From Paragemmobacter straminiformis (GTDB lineage: Bacteria; Pseudomonadota; Alphaproteobacteria; Rhodobacterales; Rhodobacteraceae): DNA of 64,000 nucleotides. The translations under genes were made by a program, and so were the position numbers. How positions within the stretch are numbered: the first letter of the stretch is position 1; each line of letters opens with the position of its first letter. The stretch spans positions 372,001 through 436,000 of the forward strand of contig NZ_JACLQD010000001.1 in the NCBI RefSeq assembly GCF_014243445.1, written 5' to 3'. The notes beneath the pieces were generated by a model, which was given only the letters and a program-made list of their open reading frames with translations, made no database searches and had not been told where the DNA came from. Below, piece after piece: positions 1 to 7,694 of the stretch.

Positions 1-236
1 CTTCCGCCACGGCGCGCCCCTCCATCAGTCGGGCGGAAACTACGGAGCGAAGGGGGCCAAGTCAAGCCGCGAATCCGGCGCGCAAATGCGGCGCAACACA
101 CTGGAATATATGGGATTTATCTGACGAAGCCGAAAGGTCGCAGCCCGCGCCCGCATCCTCCGGCACAGGCTGCGCCGGCTTTGGCATATTCAACCATCCG
201 GTTGACGATCGGCGCCCGTGGCCCCAAGGTCACCCG
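1..236. other. Leading intergenic segment
   Basis: No convincing gene lies here. A minus-strand ATG at 25-23 opens a frame that runs off the window edge after eight codons. It lacks a clear ribosome binding site, so whether a divergent gene begins here cannot be decided. The stretch around 100-120 is locally AT-rich and may hold the promoter of the ArsR-type gene that starts at 237. AAGG at 226-229 is a plausible ribosome binding site for that gene. Confidence 0.3.
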
Positions 237-581
237 ATGGCCGCCACGCTCGACACCATCTTTTCCGCCCTTGCCGACCCGACGCGCCGGGCGATCCTGA
301 CCATGCTGCTCGAAGATGACATGGCGGTCACCGATGTGGCCGAACCCTTCCGCATGTCGCTGGCCGCGATTTCCAAACATCTTGCCGTGCTGGCCGATGC
401 GGGGCTGATCGCGCAGGAAAAGCGCGGCCGGGTGAAATGGTGCAAGCTGGAACCCGACGCCCTGCGCGCGGCCTCGATCTGGATGCGCGGCTTTGGCCAG
501 TTCGATCCGCTCGATCTGGATGATTTCGAACGTTTCCTGCAAGCCGAGCTGTCAGACCCGCCCGCCGACGGCATGCCATGA
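237..581 (+). CDS. ArsR/SmtB-family winged-helix transcriptional regulator
   Basis: A 114-residue protein with the ArsR layout: an N-terminal helix with the family signature ADPTRRAIL (residues 13-21), then a winged helix whose recognition helix is about SLAAISKHLAVL (41-52), then a charged wing (EKRGR). It has one cysteine (C69) and no CxC metal-binding pair, so a metal-sensing role is not supported. It resembles the non-metal ArsR regulators that often pair with SRPBCC or transport genes, but no such partner is adjacent, so its target is unknown. It is followed by a 14-bp tandem repeat covering its stop codon and converges on the malonyl-CoA synthetase gene. Confidence 0.88.
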   Translation: MAATLDTIFSALADPTRRAILTMLLEDDMAVTDVAEPFRMSLAAISKHLAVLADAGLIAQEKRGRVKWCKLEPDALRAASIWMRGFGQFDPLDLDDFERFLQAELSDPPADGMP

Positions 582-632
582 CGGGGTGGCCATGACGGGG
601 TGGCCATGACGGGGTGGCCATGACGGGGTGGC
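577..632 (+). repeat. 14-bp tandem repeat, four perfect copies, over the arsR stop codon
   Basis: The unit CATGACGGGGTGGC is repeated exactly four times (577-590, 591-604, 605-618, 619-632) and a partial fifth copy follows. The stop codon of the ArsR-type gene (579-581) lies inside the first copy. The junctions create TGGCCA palindromes. Perfect identity of the copies suggests recent slippage expansion. The unit length is not a multiple of three, but the array is downstream of the stop, so protein length should not be affected. Confidence 0.9.
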
Positions 633-660
633 CATGAAGGCGGGGGGCCAGCCCCCCGCG

Positions 661-740
661 CCCCCCGGGATATTTGACCGAGTATGAAAGGGTGAAGCGC
701 GCACCTTCCCTTTCACCTTTGCGCAAATACTCTCGGGGGG
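661..740. repeat. Head-to-head pair of dispersed intergenic repeats
   Basis: Two copies of the dispersed element face each other. The plus copy is about 661-690 (CCCCCC, GGATATTTG, CGAG, TATGAAAG). The inverted copy is about 709-740 (CTTTCACC, GCGCAAATACTC, GGGGGG). Short C and G runs flanking the copies (643-660 and 741-762) could extend the pairing. The pair sits between two converging genes and could act as a bidirectional transcription end or mRNA stabiliser. The same core occurs six more times in the window. Confidence 0.8.
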
Positions 741-768
741 TGCGGGGGGCAGACGGCCCCCCGCCGCT

Positions 769-2274
769 TCAGCCGAACCAGCCCTTGTAGGTTTCGCGCA
801 ACAGGTTCTTCTGCACCTTGCCCATCGTGTTCCTTGGCAGCGCCTCGACCACCACGGCCGCCTTGGGCTGTTTGAAACGGGCCAGCGCGGGGGCGATTTC
901 GGCAAGCACCCCCGCGGCATCGAGCGCCACGCCCTTTTGCGCGACAAGCACGGCAAAGACCGCCTCGCCGAAATCGCGGTGCGGCAGGCCGATCACCGCG
1001 CTTTCCAGCACGCCGGTCGCCGCGTCGAGCAGCAGCTCGACCTCTTTGGGATAGACGTTGTAGCCGCCCGTGATGATCAGATCCTTGGCGCGCCCGACGA
1101 TGGTGACATAGCCGTCCGCATCGCGCGTGCCGATGTCACCGGTGATGAACCAGCCATCGGGGCGCAATTCCTCGGCGGTCTTTTCCGGCATCTGCCAATA
1201 GCCGCGGAACACGTTGGGGCCGCGCACCTCGATCATCCCCGTCTCGCCCGTGGCAACCCCGGCCCCGTCGGCCATGATGCGCAGCTCCACCCCCGGCAGG
1301 GGCAGGCCCACGGTTCCGGCGCGGCGCTCGCCGTCATAGGGGTTCGAGGTGTTCATGTTCGTCTCGGTCATGCCGTAGCGTTCAAGGATGCGATGCCCCG
1401 TCCGCGCCTGCCAAGCGTCATGGGTTTCCGACAAAAGCGGGGCCGAGCCTGAAACGAAAAGCCGCATATGCGCGACAAGGGCCGCATCGAGCGCGGGGGC
1501 GTCGAGCAGCCGGGTGTAGAAGGTCGGCACCCCCATCAGCACCGTCGCGCGCGGCAGCATCCCGATGACCTGAGACGCATCGAACCCCGCCAGCCAGATC
1601 ATCGACGCGCCCGACAGAAGCGCCACGTTCGACGCGACGAAAAGCCCGTGGGTGTGAAAGATCGGCAGGGCATGCAGCAAGACATCCCTTGGCGTGAAGC
1701 GCCATTCCCCGACCAGCACTTCGGCATTGGACAGAAGATTGGCATGGCTCAGCATCGCGCCCTTGGACCGCCCTGTCGTGCCCGAGGTGTAGAGCAGCGC
1801 CGCAAGATCGTCGGGCGCGCAACCGGCAGGGCGCAGGGTTTCCGCCGCGCCCTCGGCCAGATCGCGCAGGCTGCCCGCGCCGGTCGCCTCCATCGTCAGC
1901 AGGTCGGCCCCGTGGCGGGCGGCGGTTGCGGCCAGTTCCAGCGCGCGGGCGGCATCGCAGACAAAGACGCGGGGACGGGCGTCGCCCAGAAAATAATCCA
2001 CCTCTGCCGCTGTGTAGGCCGTGTTCAGCGGCAGGAACACCGCCCCCAGCGCCACGGCGGCGGCGTAAAGCGCCAGCGCCTCGGGCGTCTTGGGCACCTG
2101 CGCTGCGATGCGGTCGCCCTTTTGCACGCCCATGCCGGACAGGGCATTGGCCTGCCGCGCCATCAGCCGGAAAAAACCGTCGCGCGACAGCGTGCTGCCA
2201 TCGGCGCGGATCAGCAGCGGTTTCGCATCGCCCGCAAGGGGGGCGAAAAGCGCGTCGAACAGGGGATTTGCCAT
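769..2274 (-). CDS. Malonate--CoA ligase (malonyl-CoA synthetase, MatB-like)
   Basis: A 501-residue member of the ANL acyl-CoA synthetase superfamily. The adenylation motif TSGTTGRSKG is at residues 163-172, followed by the RYGMTET core motif, the TGDIG hinge region, and a C-terminal catalytic lysine in the PRNTMGKVQ context. Length and sequence fit malonyl-CoA synthetases, which convert malonate, ATP and CoA to malonyl-CoA. I chose the ATG at 2274 (MANPLF) over upstream in-frame codons because homologues start near there. No malonate decarboxylase or transporter is adjacent, so substrate is inferred from sequence only; another short dicarboxylate or acyl acid is possible. Confidence 0.82.
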   Translation of the reverse strand: MANPLFDALFAPLAGDAKPLLIRADGSTLSRDGFFRLMARQANALSGMGVQKGDRIAAQVPKTPEALALYAAAVALGAVFLPLNTAYTAAEVDYFLGDARPRVFVCDAARALELAATAARHGADLLTMEATGAGSLRDLAEGAAETLRPAGCAPDDLAALLYTSGTTGRSKGAMLSHANLLSNAEVLVGEWRFTPRDVLLHALPIFHTHGLFVASNVALLSGASMIWLAGFDASQVIGMLPRATVLMGVPTFYTRLLDAPALDAALVAHMRLFVSGSAPLLSETHDAWQARTGHRILERYGMTETNMNTSNPYDGERRAGTVGLPLPGVELRIMADGAGVATGETGMIEVRGPNVFRGYWQMPEKTAEELRPDGWFITGDIGTRDADGYVTIVGRAKDLIITGGYNVYPKEVELLLDAATGVLESAVIGLPHRDFGEAVFAVLVAQKGVALDAAGVLAEIAPALARFKQPKAAVVVEALPRNTMGKVQKNLLRETYKGWFG

Positions 2275-2469
2275 GCCAAGCTCGCATTCAGGGGTTTGCG
2301 CTGTTCTGGCACAGGGGCAACCGACCCTCAACCCGCCCGTCAGCCCGGCCGGGCAAAAGGGACGATTCCGCAGCAAACCCGCAGAATCACCGAGTTTCAG
2401 CCCAAATCCCGCCTAGGTTGCAGCGCCTTCTTTCCCGATGTGGAGCGGCAAGGGAACGGAGGGCGGCGT

Positions 2470-2637
2470 ATGAAACTGGGGCTTGCCTTGTTGGCGCGGC
2501 TCACCCTGTTCCGGCACCGCCGCGAACAGGTCGACCCGCATTTCGCCCAGCGCCTGCAGCGCATCGGCGCGCGCGAGGGCCTGCGCGCCGTGCAGGCCGG
2601 TCCGTTCAGAAATCCGCACGCACGCCCGGCAGTTTGA
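2470..2637 (+). CDS. Possible small hypothetical protein
   Basis: A 55-codon frame starting with ATG preceded by a good ribosome binding site (GGAGGG at 2458-2463, six-base spacing). The product begins MKLGLALLARLTLF and is rich in arginine. Its 3' end overlaps the 3' end of mipZ by about 32 bp in convergent orientation. I do not recognise the sequence. A long antisense frame covers the same bases, and GC bias makes chance frames common here, so it remains tentative. Confidence 0.35.
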   Translation: MKLGLALLARLTLFRHRREQVDPHFAQRLQRIGAREGLRAVQAGPFRNPHARPAV

Positions 2638-3415
2638 TCTCGGCCACCAGATCGCGCAATTCCTGACGCGCGGCGATGTTGGACATGTTCAGCTGGTCCA
2701 CCCCCGTTTCGCGCAGGTCGAGCAGTGTCAGACCGCGCGGGAACAGTTCGCGGAAGATGACCCGCTCGGAAAAGCCCGGTGCCACGCGAAAGCCGATGCG
2801 GCGGGCCAGTTCTTCCAAAGCCGCGCCGACCTTTTTCTTGTTGTGCATCTGCTGCGCGCCAAGGCGGTTGCGCACGACGATCCAGTCGATCGGCTTCAAC
2901 CCCGCCTGCGCACGGCTTTGCCGCGCCGCCCAGACCATTTCGGCATAGATCGACGGCCCCTTCACCTTGCCGGTTTCGGGATCGACCCGCGCCAGAAGGT
3001 CGAAATCGACGAAACTGTCGTTTAGCGGGGTGATCAGCGTATCGGCCAGCGTATGGGCGACCTGGCTCAGCCGCGTGTGCGAACCGGGGCAGTCGATCAC
3101 GATGAAATCCGACACGGGCTCCAAGGCGTTCATCGCGGCGGCAAGGCGGGCGTCAAAGGGGTTTTCGCCGGGCTGAAGCGTCGCGGCATCCACCTCGGGC
3201 AGGTCGCGGTAGTCGGGGGTCGGCAGGGTCAGCCCCATGCGCGCCAGATAGGCCCTGCGGTTTTCGATATAGCGCCCGAAACTCTTTTGCCGCAGGTCGA
3301 GGTCGAGCGCGCCGACCCGATAGCCAAGCCGCGCCAGCGCCGTCGCAACATGCATGCAGGTCGTGGATTTGCCCGACCCGCCCTTCTCGTTTCCGACGAC
3401 GATGATATGCGCCAT
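2606..3415 (-). CDS. mipZ: MipZ-type division-plane positioning ATPase (ParA family)
   Basis: A 269-residue ParA/MinD-type ATPase with the deviant Walker A motif KGGSGKST at residues 11-18, immediately after the first strand, and a DCPG Walker B region. The conserved NDSFVDFD and NRLGAQQMHNKKK segments are characteristic of MipZ. In Caulobacter it forms a bipolar gradient through ParB and blocks FtsZ assembly near the poles. The start at 3415 (MAHIIVVGNEKGG) is preferred over the ATG six codons upstream because ParA proteins begin directly at this strand. It is a lone gene, as usual for mipZ, with no parAB nearby. Confidence 0.9.
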   Translation of the reverse strand: MAHIIVVGNEKGGSGKSTTCMHVATALARLGYRVGALDLDLRQKSFGRYIENRRAYLARMGLTLPTPDYRDLPEVDAATLQPGENPFDARLAAAMNALEPVSDFIVIDCPGSHTRLSQVAHTLADTLITPLNDSFVDFDLLARVDPETGKVKGPSIYAEMVWAARQSRAQAGLKPIDWIVVRNRLGAQQMHNKKKVGAALEELARRIGFRVAPGFSERVIFRELFPRGLTLLDLRETGVDQLNMSNIAARQELRDLVAEIKLPGVRADF

Positions 3416-3623
3416 GACCAGTACTTTCCCCAAAGGCAGCGAACGCGCCGTTCATGGCAAGGTCGGGCGTAAAGGGAAAGGGGGCAAGTCCAGATTTTCG
3501 GCCGGCTGTCTGCCACGGGTCGCGTTTTCCGGCGCGGGGAACGCCCGGGAAATTGACGCGCATTCCCGCATTCAGCCGCTGCCGCCGCGTTCCGCGCCGG
3601 ATTTCACAGCCCCGCCGGATGCG

Positions 3624-3652
3624 AAAAGGGCGCGCCTTGCGGCACGCCCCTT
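3624..3652 (-). terminator. Rho-independent terminator of rplS-rpmE
   Basis: Read on the minus strand, a GC stem (GGGCGTGCC, GCAA loop, GGCGCGCCC, with one G-T pair) is followed directly by TTTT. It lies about 20 bp after the rpmE stop codon. This is the clearest intrinsic terminator of the first 10 kb. Confidence 0.8.
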
Positions 3653-3672
3653 CCCTGTCGATGCGATCGGGA

Positions 3673-3894
3673 TCAGAAACCCAGACCGGCGTATTTGTTC
3701 TTGAACTTCGACACGCGGCCGCCGGTGTCCATCAGCTTGGCCGATTGACCGGTCCATGCGGGGTGCGCCAGCGGGTCGATGTCGAGCGCCATCTGGTCGC
3801 CCTCTTTGCCCCAGGTCGATTTGGTCTGGAACACGGTGCCATCGGTCATCTTGACGTTGATGACGTGGTATTCGGGGTGAATGCCTTTTTTCAT
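3673..3894 (-). CDS. rpmE: 50S ribosomal protein L31
   Basis: A 73-residue L31 beginning [10 protein letters not shown], with the conserved ending in which SKFKNKYAG occurs near the C-terminus. It lacks the CxxC zinc pairs of C+ type L31, so it is the zinc-independent form, as usual in alphaproteobacteria. It starts ten bases after the rplS stop and is surely cotranscribed with it. A strong terminator follows. L31 binds at the central protuberance and bridges to the 30S subunit. Confidence 0.96.
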   Translation of the reverse strand: MKKGIHPEYHVINVKMTDGTVFQTKSTWGKEGDQMALDIDPLAHPAWTGQSAKLMDTGGRVSKFKNKYAGLGF

Positions 3895-3904
3895 CTGACA
3901 GACC

Positions 3905-4279
3905 TCACTCGGCTTTTTCTTTGTAGTTCGTGACTTCGGCGATACGCGCCGATTTGCCACGACGGGTGCGCAGGTAGTACAGCTTGGCGCGACGGACGCG
4001 GCCACGACGCACGACTTCGATCGAGTCGATGTTGGTCGAATACAGCGGGAACACGCGCTCCACACCTTCGCCGAACGAGATTTTGCGGACCGTGAACGAG
4101 GCCGAGATGGTCATGCCGCCCTTGCGGCCGATCACGACGCCTTCGTAGTTCTGCACGCGGGAACGCGAGCCTTCGGTCACTTTGTAGCCGACACGCACGG
4201 TGTCACCGGCCTTGAAATCCGGGATGGTCTTGCCGAGGGCGGCGATCTGCTCGGCCTCGATCTGCGCGATCAGGTTCAT
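3905..4279 (-). CDS. rplS: 50S ribosomal protein L19
   Basis: A 124-residue L19, with the expected [16 protein letters not shown] and [11 protein letters not shown] segments and a basic C-terminus. L19 sits at the 30S-50S interface. In most proteobacteria it directly follows trmD; here an EamA transporter gene on the other strand separates the two, so rplS-rpmE must use its own promoter. A sigma-70-like promoter is visible at 4485-4513, giving an unusually long leader of about 200 nt. Confidence 0.97.
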   Translation of the reverse strand: MNLIAQIEAEQIAALGKTIPDFKAGDTVRVGYKVTEGSRSRVQNYEGVVIGRKGGMTISASFTVRKISFGEGVERVFPLYSTNIDSIEVVRRGRVRRAKLYYLRTRRGKSARIAEVTNYKEKAE

Positions 4280-4451
4280 GCGCAATCCTTTCCTTGTCCA
4301 CGGTTTGCCCGTGAAAGTGATGCCGCCCCAGAGCTCTCGGTCCTCATCGGGTCCGCCAAGTGGCGCCCGCCAGAGATCAGGCCTGCTTACCGTTGTCGCC
4401 GCCCCTGTGCCCGTGATCCTGCCGAGGGGGGCAGTAGGCAAAGGGAATCGG

Positions 4452-4478
4452 GTCCGACGGGTGAAATCCACCCCGGAC
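4452..4478 (-). promoter_or_regulatory. Hairpin at the 5' end of the predicted rplS leader
   Basis: Arms GTCCG (4452-4456) and CGGAC (4474-4478) enclose GGGTG (4459-4463) and CACCC (4469-4473) with a five-base loop. With transcription expected to start near 4478 on the minus strand, this would be the very first structure of the rplS mRNA. It could stabilise the message or be part of an L19 autoregulatory leader; neither is shown by sequence alone. Confidence 0.5.
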
Positions 4479-4484
4479 GGGCGG

Positions 4485-4513
4485 CGTATAGGGGGAACGG
4501 AGGGGCGGGTCAA
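4485..4513 (-). promoter_or_regulatory. Sigma-70-like promoter of rplS-rpmE
   Basis: On the minus strand, TTGACC (4513-4508), a 17-bp spacer and TATACG (4490-4485). Near-consensus boxes and the exact spacing make this a strong candidate. It explains how rplS-rpmE is expressed although it is separated from trmD. Confidence 0.75.
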
Positions 4514-4568
4514 GCAGGCCCGACGCTGCGGCCGCATTCCGGCCGCCGGGGGTTTCACACCCCCGGAC

Positions 4569-4598
4569 CCCCGTGGGATATTTGAACGAGCATGAAAG
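4569..4598 (+). repeat. Dispersed intergenic repeat copy
   Basis: CCCCGTGG then GATATTTGAACGAGCATGAA and AG, in plus orientation, within the leader of the EamA gene. The same core recurs at seven other places in the window. Confidence 0.75.
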
Positions 4599-4693
4599 CG
4601 GAAGGGGCAAGGCAGGTCTGGCGCTTCGCCGCTTGTGAAGCGCCCCGCCGCAATGCGAGACTGCGTGGCGGCACCCCCGCCCGAAAGCCGAAG

Positions 4694-5587
4694 ATGAGCC
4701 TTGCCCCGCCCCGTCCCGCGCTTGTCGCGCCGCGCGCCCTGAAGGGTGTGGCGCTGGTGGCGGGGGCGACGCTGCTTTTTGCGGTGGCGGATGTGCTGGG
4801 CAAATACCTGATGACGCGCCATCCCGTTCCGGTGGTGCAGGCGGGGCGCTATCTGGTCAACACGCTGCTGCTTCTTGCCGCATTCTATCCGCGCCACGGC
4901 AAGCTGCTGTGGCGCACGGGGCGGCCCGCGATGGTGACGGGGCGGGCGGTCTTTCTGGCGGCCTCGAGCCTGACGATGGGGTTTGCGCTGCAACGCATGC
5001 CCGTGGGCGAGACCGTGGCCGTCATCTACCTTGCCCCGTTTCTGGTGATGGTTCTGGCAGGCCCCCTGCTGGGCGAAACCGTGTCCCCTGCGGCCTGGGT
5101 CGGGGCAGGAATGGCCTTTCTGGGGGTGCTTCTGGTGGTGCGTCCGGGCACGGGGCTCGATCCGGTCGGGGTTGTCTTTGCCCTGACCAATGCGGCGCTG
5201 TCGACGGGGTATCACCTGATGACGCGGGTTCTGATACGCAGCGAAAGCACGATGGCCATGCTGTTCCATGTGGCGCTGACCGGATTTGCGATCTTTGCCG
5301 TGCTTGCCCTGCCCGCCCTGTCCGGCTTTGCACCGTCGCTGACCGACCTGCTGCTGATCGGGGCGCTTGGCCTGCTGGCCACGGTGGGCCATTTCCTGTT
5401 CACCGCCGCCTACCGCGAGGCCCCCGCCTCGCTGCTCGCGCCGGTGAATTACCTGCACCTCGTCTGGGCGACGCTGCTTGGCTGGGGGGTATTCGCGCAT
5501 ATGCCCGATGCGATCAGCCTGTGCGGCATGGCGCTTGTCGTCGTGGCCGGCGGGGCCGTCGCGCTGCGGGCCAGTCGCACGGGCTAG
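4694..5587 (+). CDS. EamA/DMT-superfamily transporter
   Basis: A 297-residue hydrophobic protein with about ten membrane segments forming the two EamA repeats typical of drug/metabolite transporters of the inner membrane. Family motifs include [10 protein letters not shown] in the first half and the [16 protein letters not shown] segment that ends the first repeat. I chose ATG 4694; an upstream in-frame ATG at 4592 lies inside the dispersed repeat and would add a non-homologous tail. The substrate cannot be told from sequence. It converges on trmD, and the two stop codons share the same CTAG (5584-5587). Its position splits the usual trmD-rplS pair. Confidence 0.88.
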   Translation: MSLAPPRPALVAPRALKGVALVAGATLLFAVADVLGKYLMTRHPVPVVQAGRYLVNTLLLLAAFYPRHGKLLWRTGRPAMVTGRAVFLAASSLTMGFALQRMPVGETVAVIYLAPFLVMVLAGPLLGETVSPAAWVGAGMAFLGVLLVVRPGTGLDPVGVVFALTNAALSTGYHLMTRVLIRSESTMAMLFHVALTGFAIFAVLALPALSGFAPSLTDLLLIGALGLLATVGHFLFTAAYREAPASLLAPVNYLHLVWATLLGWGVFAHMPDAISLCGMALVVVAGGAVALRASRTG

Positions 5588-6405
5588 GGCTTTTTCGCAG
5601 TCGCGGCCGCGATCAGATCGGGGCGCCGCGCCTCGGTCAGGCGAAGCGCCTCGGCCCGCCGCCATTTGGCAATCTCGCCGTGGTTGCCCGACATCAGCAC
5701 GGGCGGAATCTCGCGCCCCTCCCAGACTGCGGGCCGCGTGAATTGCGGATGCTCCAGCAACCCGTCCGAGAAGCTTTCCTCCTCGGTCGAGGCATGGTTG
5801 CCAAGGACGCCGGGGATAAGCCGCACGGTGGCGTCGATCATGGCCTGCGCGGCGATTTCGCCCCCTGTCAGGACAAAGTCGCCAAGGCTGACCTCCTCGA
5901 TCTCCCACTGGTCCAGCACCCGCTGGTCCACACCTTCGAAACGGCCGCACAGAAGGGTGATGCCCTCGGCTGCGGCCCATCTGCGGGCGGTGGCCTGATC
6001 AAAGGGCTTGCCGCGCGGGGAAAGATACAGCACCGGCCAGCGGGCGCGGTCTTTCGGCGTGCCGATAGCGGCCTGCCGCAAGGCGCGGTCGACCACATCG
6101 GCGCGCAGCACCATGCCGGCCCCCCCGCCTGCGGGCGTGTCGTCGACGTTGCGGTGCTTGCCCTCGCCAAAGGGGCGCAGGTCGATGGGGTCAAGCGCCC
6201 AAAGCCCCATATCCATCGCCTTGCCCGTCAGCGACAGGCCCAGCGTGCCGGGAAAGGCGTCGGGAAACAGCGTGATGATCTTCGCCCGCCACGCGCCCTT
6301 GGCGACAAGCGGTTCCTCCATCAGGTCGCGCGGGCGCGCGGTGGCGCTGATCGAAATCCGCCCGTGCGAACGGCGCGGCGGCGCTTCGGGCGCGTCGCCG
6401 GTCAT
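5584..6405 (-). CDS. trmD: tRNA (guanine-N1)-methyltransferase TrmD
   Basis: A 273-residue SPOUT methyltransferase that makes m1G37 in tRNAs reading CNN codons. The SAM-binding trefoil knot segment with [12 protein letters not shown]-type sequence and the [11 protein letters not shown] motif are present. There is an N-terminal extension of some 35 residues before the usual [13 protein letters not shown] start; the annotated start overlaps the rimM stop by ATGA, which argues the extension is translated. Part of the rpsP-rimM-trmD unit; rplS, normally next, is displaced. Confidence 0.96.
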   Translation of the reverse strand: MTGDAPEAPPRRSHGRISISATARPRDLMEEPLVAKGAWRAKIITLFPDAFPGTLGLSLTGKAMDMGLWALDPIDLRPFGEGKHRNVDDTPAGGGAGMVLRADVVDRALRQAAIGTPKDRARWPVLYLSPRGKPFDQATARRWAAAEGITLLCGRFEGVDQRVLDQWEIEEVSLGDFVLTGGEIAAQAMIDATVRLIPGVLGNHASTEEESFSDGLLEHPQFTRPAVWEGREIPPVLMSGNHGEIAKWRRAEALRLTEARRPDLIAAATAKKP

Positions 6406-6911
6406 TCCAGACCTTCCGGCAGGTCGGCCACAATCCGCCCGGCCTTGAGGTCGACGGTCGGCACCACCGCCAGCGTAAAGGGAATGAGCAACTGCCCCTT
6501 CACCCCTTCGCCCGCGATTTCGAGCATGTCGCCCGCCCCGTGATTGTGCACGGCCAGAACCTTGCCAAGCACCGCCCCGCCCGTGTCCTGCACGGTCAGG
6601 CCGATCAGGTCGGCATGGTAGAATTCGTCATCGGGCAGCGAAGGCAGCCGGTCGCGGTCGGCGTAAAGGCTGGTGCCTTTCAGCGCGTCGGCCTGTTCCT
6701 TGGTCGCCACCCCGGCCAAGCGCGCACCCAATCCGCCCGAAACATGGGCGCGGGTCAGCTTGACGGTAAAGGATTTGCTGCCGTCCTCGGTCCAGAGCGG
6801 GCCGTAGGAGGCGATGTCTTCGGGGTCAGAGCAGAAGCTTTTCAGCCGCACCTCGCCCGCAACGCCGAAAGACCCGGCGATGGCGCCGACGCAAACGCGG
6901 TCAGGTGTCAT
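6402..6911 (-). CDS. rimM: Ribosome maturation factor RimM
   Basis: A 169-residue RimM with the N-terminal barrel starting [20 protein letters not shown] and the C-terminal PRC-barrel (about residues 95-165). It binds S19 and helps maturation of the 30S head. It overlaps trmD by ATGA and follows rpsP by 57 bp, the conserved order. Confidence 0.95.
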   Translation of the reverse strand: MTPDRVCVGAIAGSFGVAGEVRLKSFCSDPEDIASYGPLWTEDGSKSFTVKLTRAHVSGGLGARLAGVATKEQADALKGTSLYADRDRLPSLPDDEFYHADLIGLTVQDTGGAVLGKVLAVHNHGAGDMLEIAGEGVKGQLLIPFTLAVVPTVDLKAGRIVADLPEGLE

Positions 6912-6934
6912 GGGGGGCCTCCTGCGGGGAAAGT

Positions 6935-6961
6935 CGGGGCCACCCGCAAGGGGCGGCCCCG
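6935..6961 (-). promoter_or_regulatory. Intercistronic hairpin between rpsP and rimM
   Basis: CGGGGCC (6935-6941) pairs with GGCCCCG (6955-6961), and the stem extends inward through GGGTGG/CCGCCC-type pairing. It lies just after the rpsP stop on the minus strand, with no U-run. It probably tunes rpsP against rimM-trmD levels by partial termination or mRNA stabilisation. Confidence 0.5.
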
Positions 6962-6968
6962 GATCGGA

Positions 6969-7322
6969 TCACTCGGTCGCCGCAGCGGCGGCACGCGCGG
7001 CTTTCTTGGCGGCACGTTCGGTCATCATCTTGCCCGGAACGGCGGCTTTCGGGTTCGAGCGGACTTTCTTCTCGACAACGCCAGCGGCTTCCAGCATCCG
7101 CGACACGCGGTCGGTCGGCTGCGCGCCCTGACCCAGCCAATGCTTGATCCGGTCAAGGTCCATCTTGATGCGGTTCTCGTCGTCCTTGGCGAGCAGCGGG
7201 TTATAGGTGCCCAGCTTTTCGAGGAAGCGGCCATCGCGGGGCATACGGCTGTCAGAGGCGACGATCGAGTAGAACGGACGCTTCTTCGAGCCACCACGGG
7301 CCAGACGGATTTTCATAGCCAT
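6969..7322 (-). CDS. rpsP: 30S ribosomal protein S16
   Basis: A 117-residue S16 with the expected opening ([17 protein letters not shown]) and the YNPLL segment. The C-terminal extension is alanine- and lysine-rich, as in alphaproteobacteria. Its ribosome binding site is GAAGGAGA on the minus strand just upstream. It is the first gene of the rpsP-rimM-trmD unit, downstream of ffh, the GNAT gene and chorismate mutase. Confidence 0.97.
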   Translation of the reverse strand: MAMKIRLARGGSKKRPFYSIVASDSRMPRDGRFLEKLGTYNPLLAKDDENRIKMDLDRIKHWLGQGAQPTDRVSRMLEAAGVVEKKVRSNPKAAVPGKMMTERAAKKAARAAAAATE

Positions 7323-7351
7323 AGTCTTAGTCTCCTTCGGTTTTCGCAGGA

Positions 7352-7368
7352 TGCGCAGTCGCTGCGCA
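7352..7368. repeat. TGCGCA-N5-TGCGCA hairpin module before rpsP
   Basis: TGCGCAG, TCG, CTGCGCA forms a perfect seven-pair stem. On the plus strand it is followed by CC and TTTTT (7371-7375), which has intrinsic-terminator form, yet no plus-strand gene runs through here. The same TGCGCA-N5-TGCGCA module occurs twice in the large inverted repeat at 47607-47675. It lies in the leader between chorismate mutase and rpsP. Confidence 0.55.
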
Positions 7369-7379
7369 CCTTTTTGGGG

Positions 7380-7694
7380 TTATTTCTGTAGTTTCTCGTG
7401 ATGCCTGATGACTTCGCTGATGATGAAGTTCAGGAATTTCTTGGCAAATTCGGGGTCGAGGTCGGCTTCCTGCGCCAGACGTTCCAGCCGCTCGATCTGC
7501 CGCGCCTCGCGTGCGGGGTCGCTGGGGGGCAGGTCATGCGTGGCTTTCAGCTTGCCCACCGCCTGCGTGCGTTTGAACCGCTCGGCCAGCGTATAGACAA
7601 GGATCGCGTCAAGCCGGTCGATGCTGTCGCGATGATCCTTCAACAGTTCGGCGGCACGGGTGACGGCATCGGTCATCTGGTCATGCGGGGTCAT
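7380..7694 (-). CDS. Chorismate mutase, AroQ class
   Basis: A 104-residue all-helical chorismate mutase type II domain standing alone. It catalyses chorismate to prephenate for phenylalanine and tyrosine. Typical features are the IDRLDAILVYTLAERF helix, the KVGKLK-like segment TQAVGKLKA, and the R-E-QIERL helix. It overlaps the GNAT gene by ATGA and precedes rpsP, a placement seen in several Rhodobacteraceae as far as I recall. Confidence 0.92.
   Translation of the reverse strand: MTPHDQMTDAVTRAAELLKDHRDSIDRLDAILVYTLAERFKRTQAVGKLKATHDLPPSDPAREARQIERLERLAQEADLDPEFAKKFLNFIISEVIRHHEKLQK

Larger units (their letters stand above)
4280..4693. other. Divergent intergenic region with structured rplS leader
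   Basis: This 414-bp stretch separates rplS (minus) from an EamA transporter gene (plus). It holds the rplS promoter (4485-4513), a strong two-part hairpin (4452-4478), a small CACGG/CCGTG hairpin close to the rplS start (4299-4313), one copy of the dispersed repeat (about 4569-4598), and a GGCGCTTC/GAAGCGCC hairpin (4620-4644) in the EamA leader. No protein-coding frame is convincing. Confidence 0.6.

Noticed and set aside
577-640. CRISPR-like array
   Set aside because: Units are 14 bp, directly abutting and without spacers; no cas genes.
4400-4500. Resemblance to a cobalamin riboswitch (GGGTGAAATCC stretch)
   Set aside because: The box and pseudoknot elements of that riboswitch are absent; the stretch is explained by the hairpin and the rplS promoter.
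4280-5980. N-terminal extension of the rplS frame to 691 codons
   Set aside because: The upstream frame crosses the EamA gene and trmD in antisense; L19 has its normal start at 4279 and a promoter upstream.
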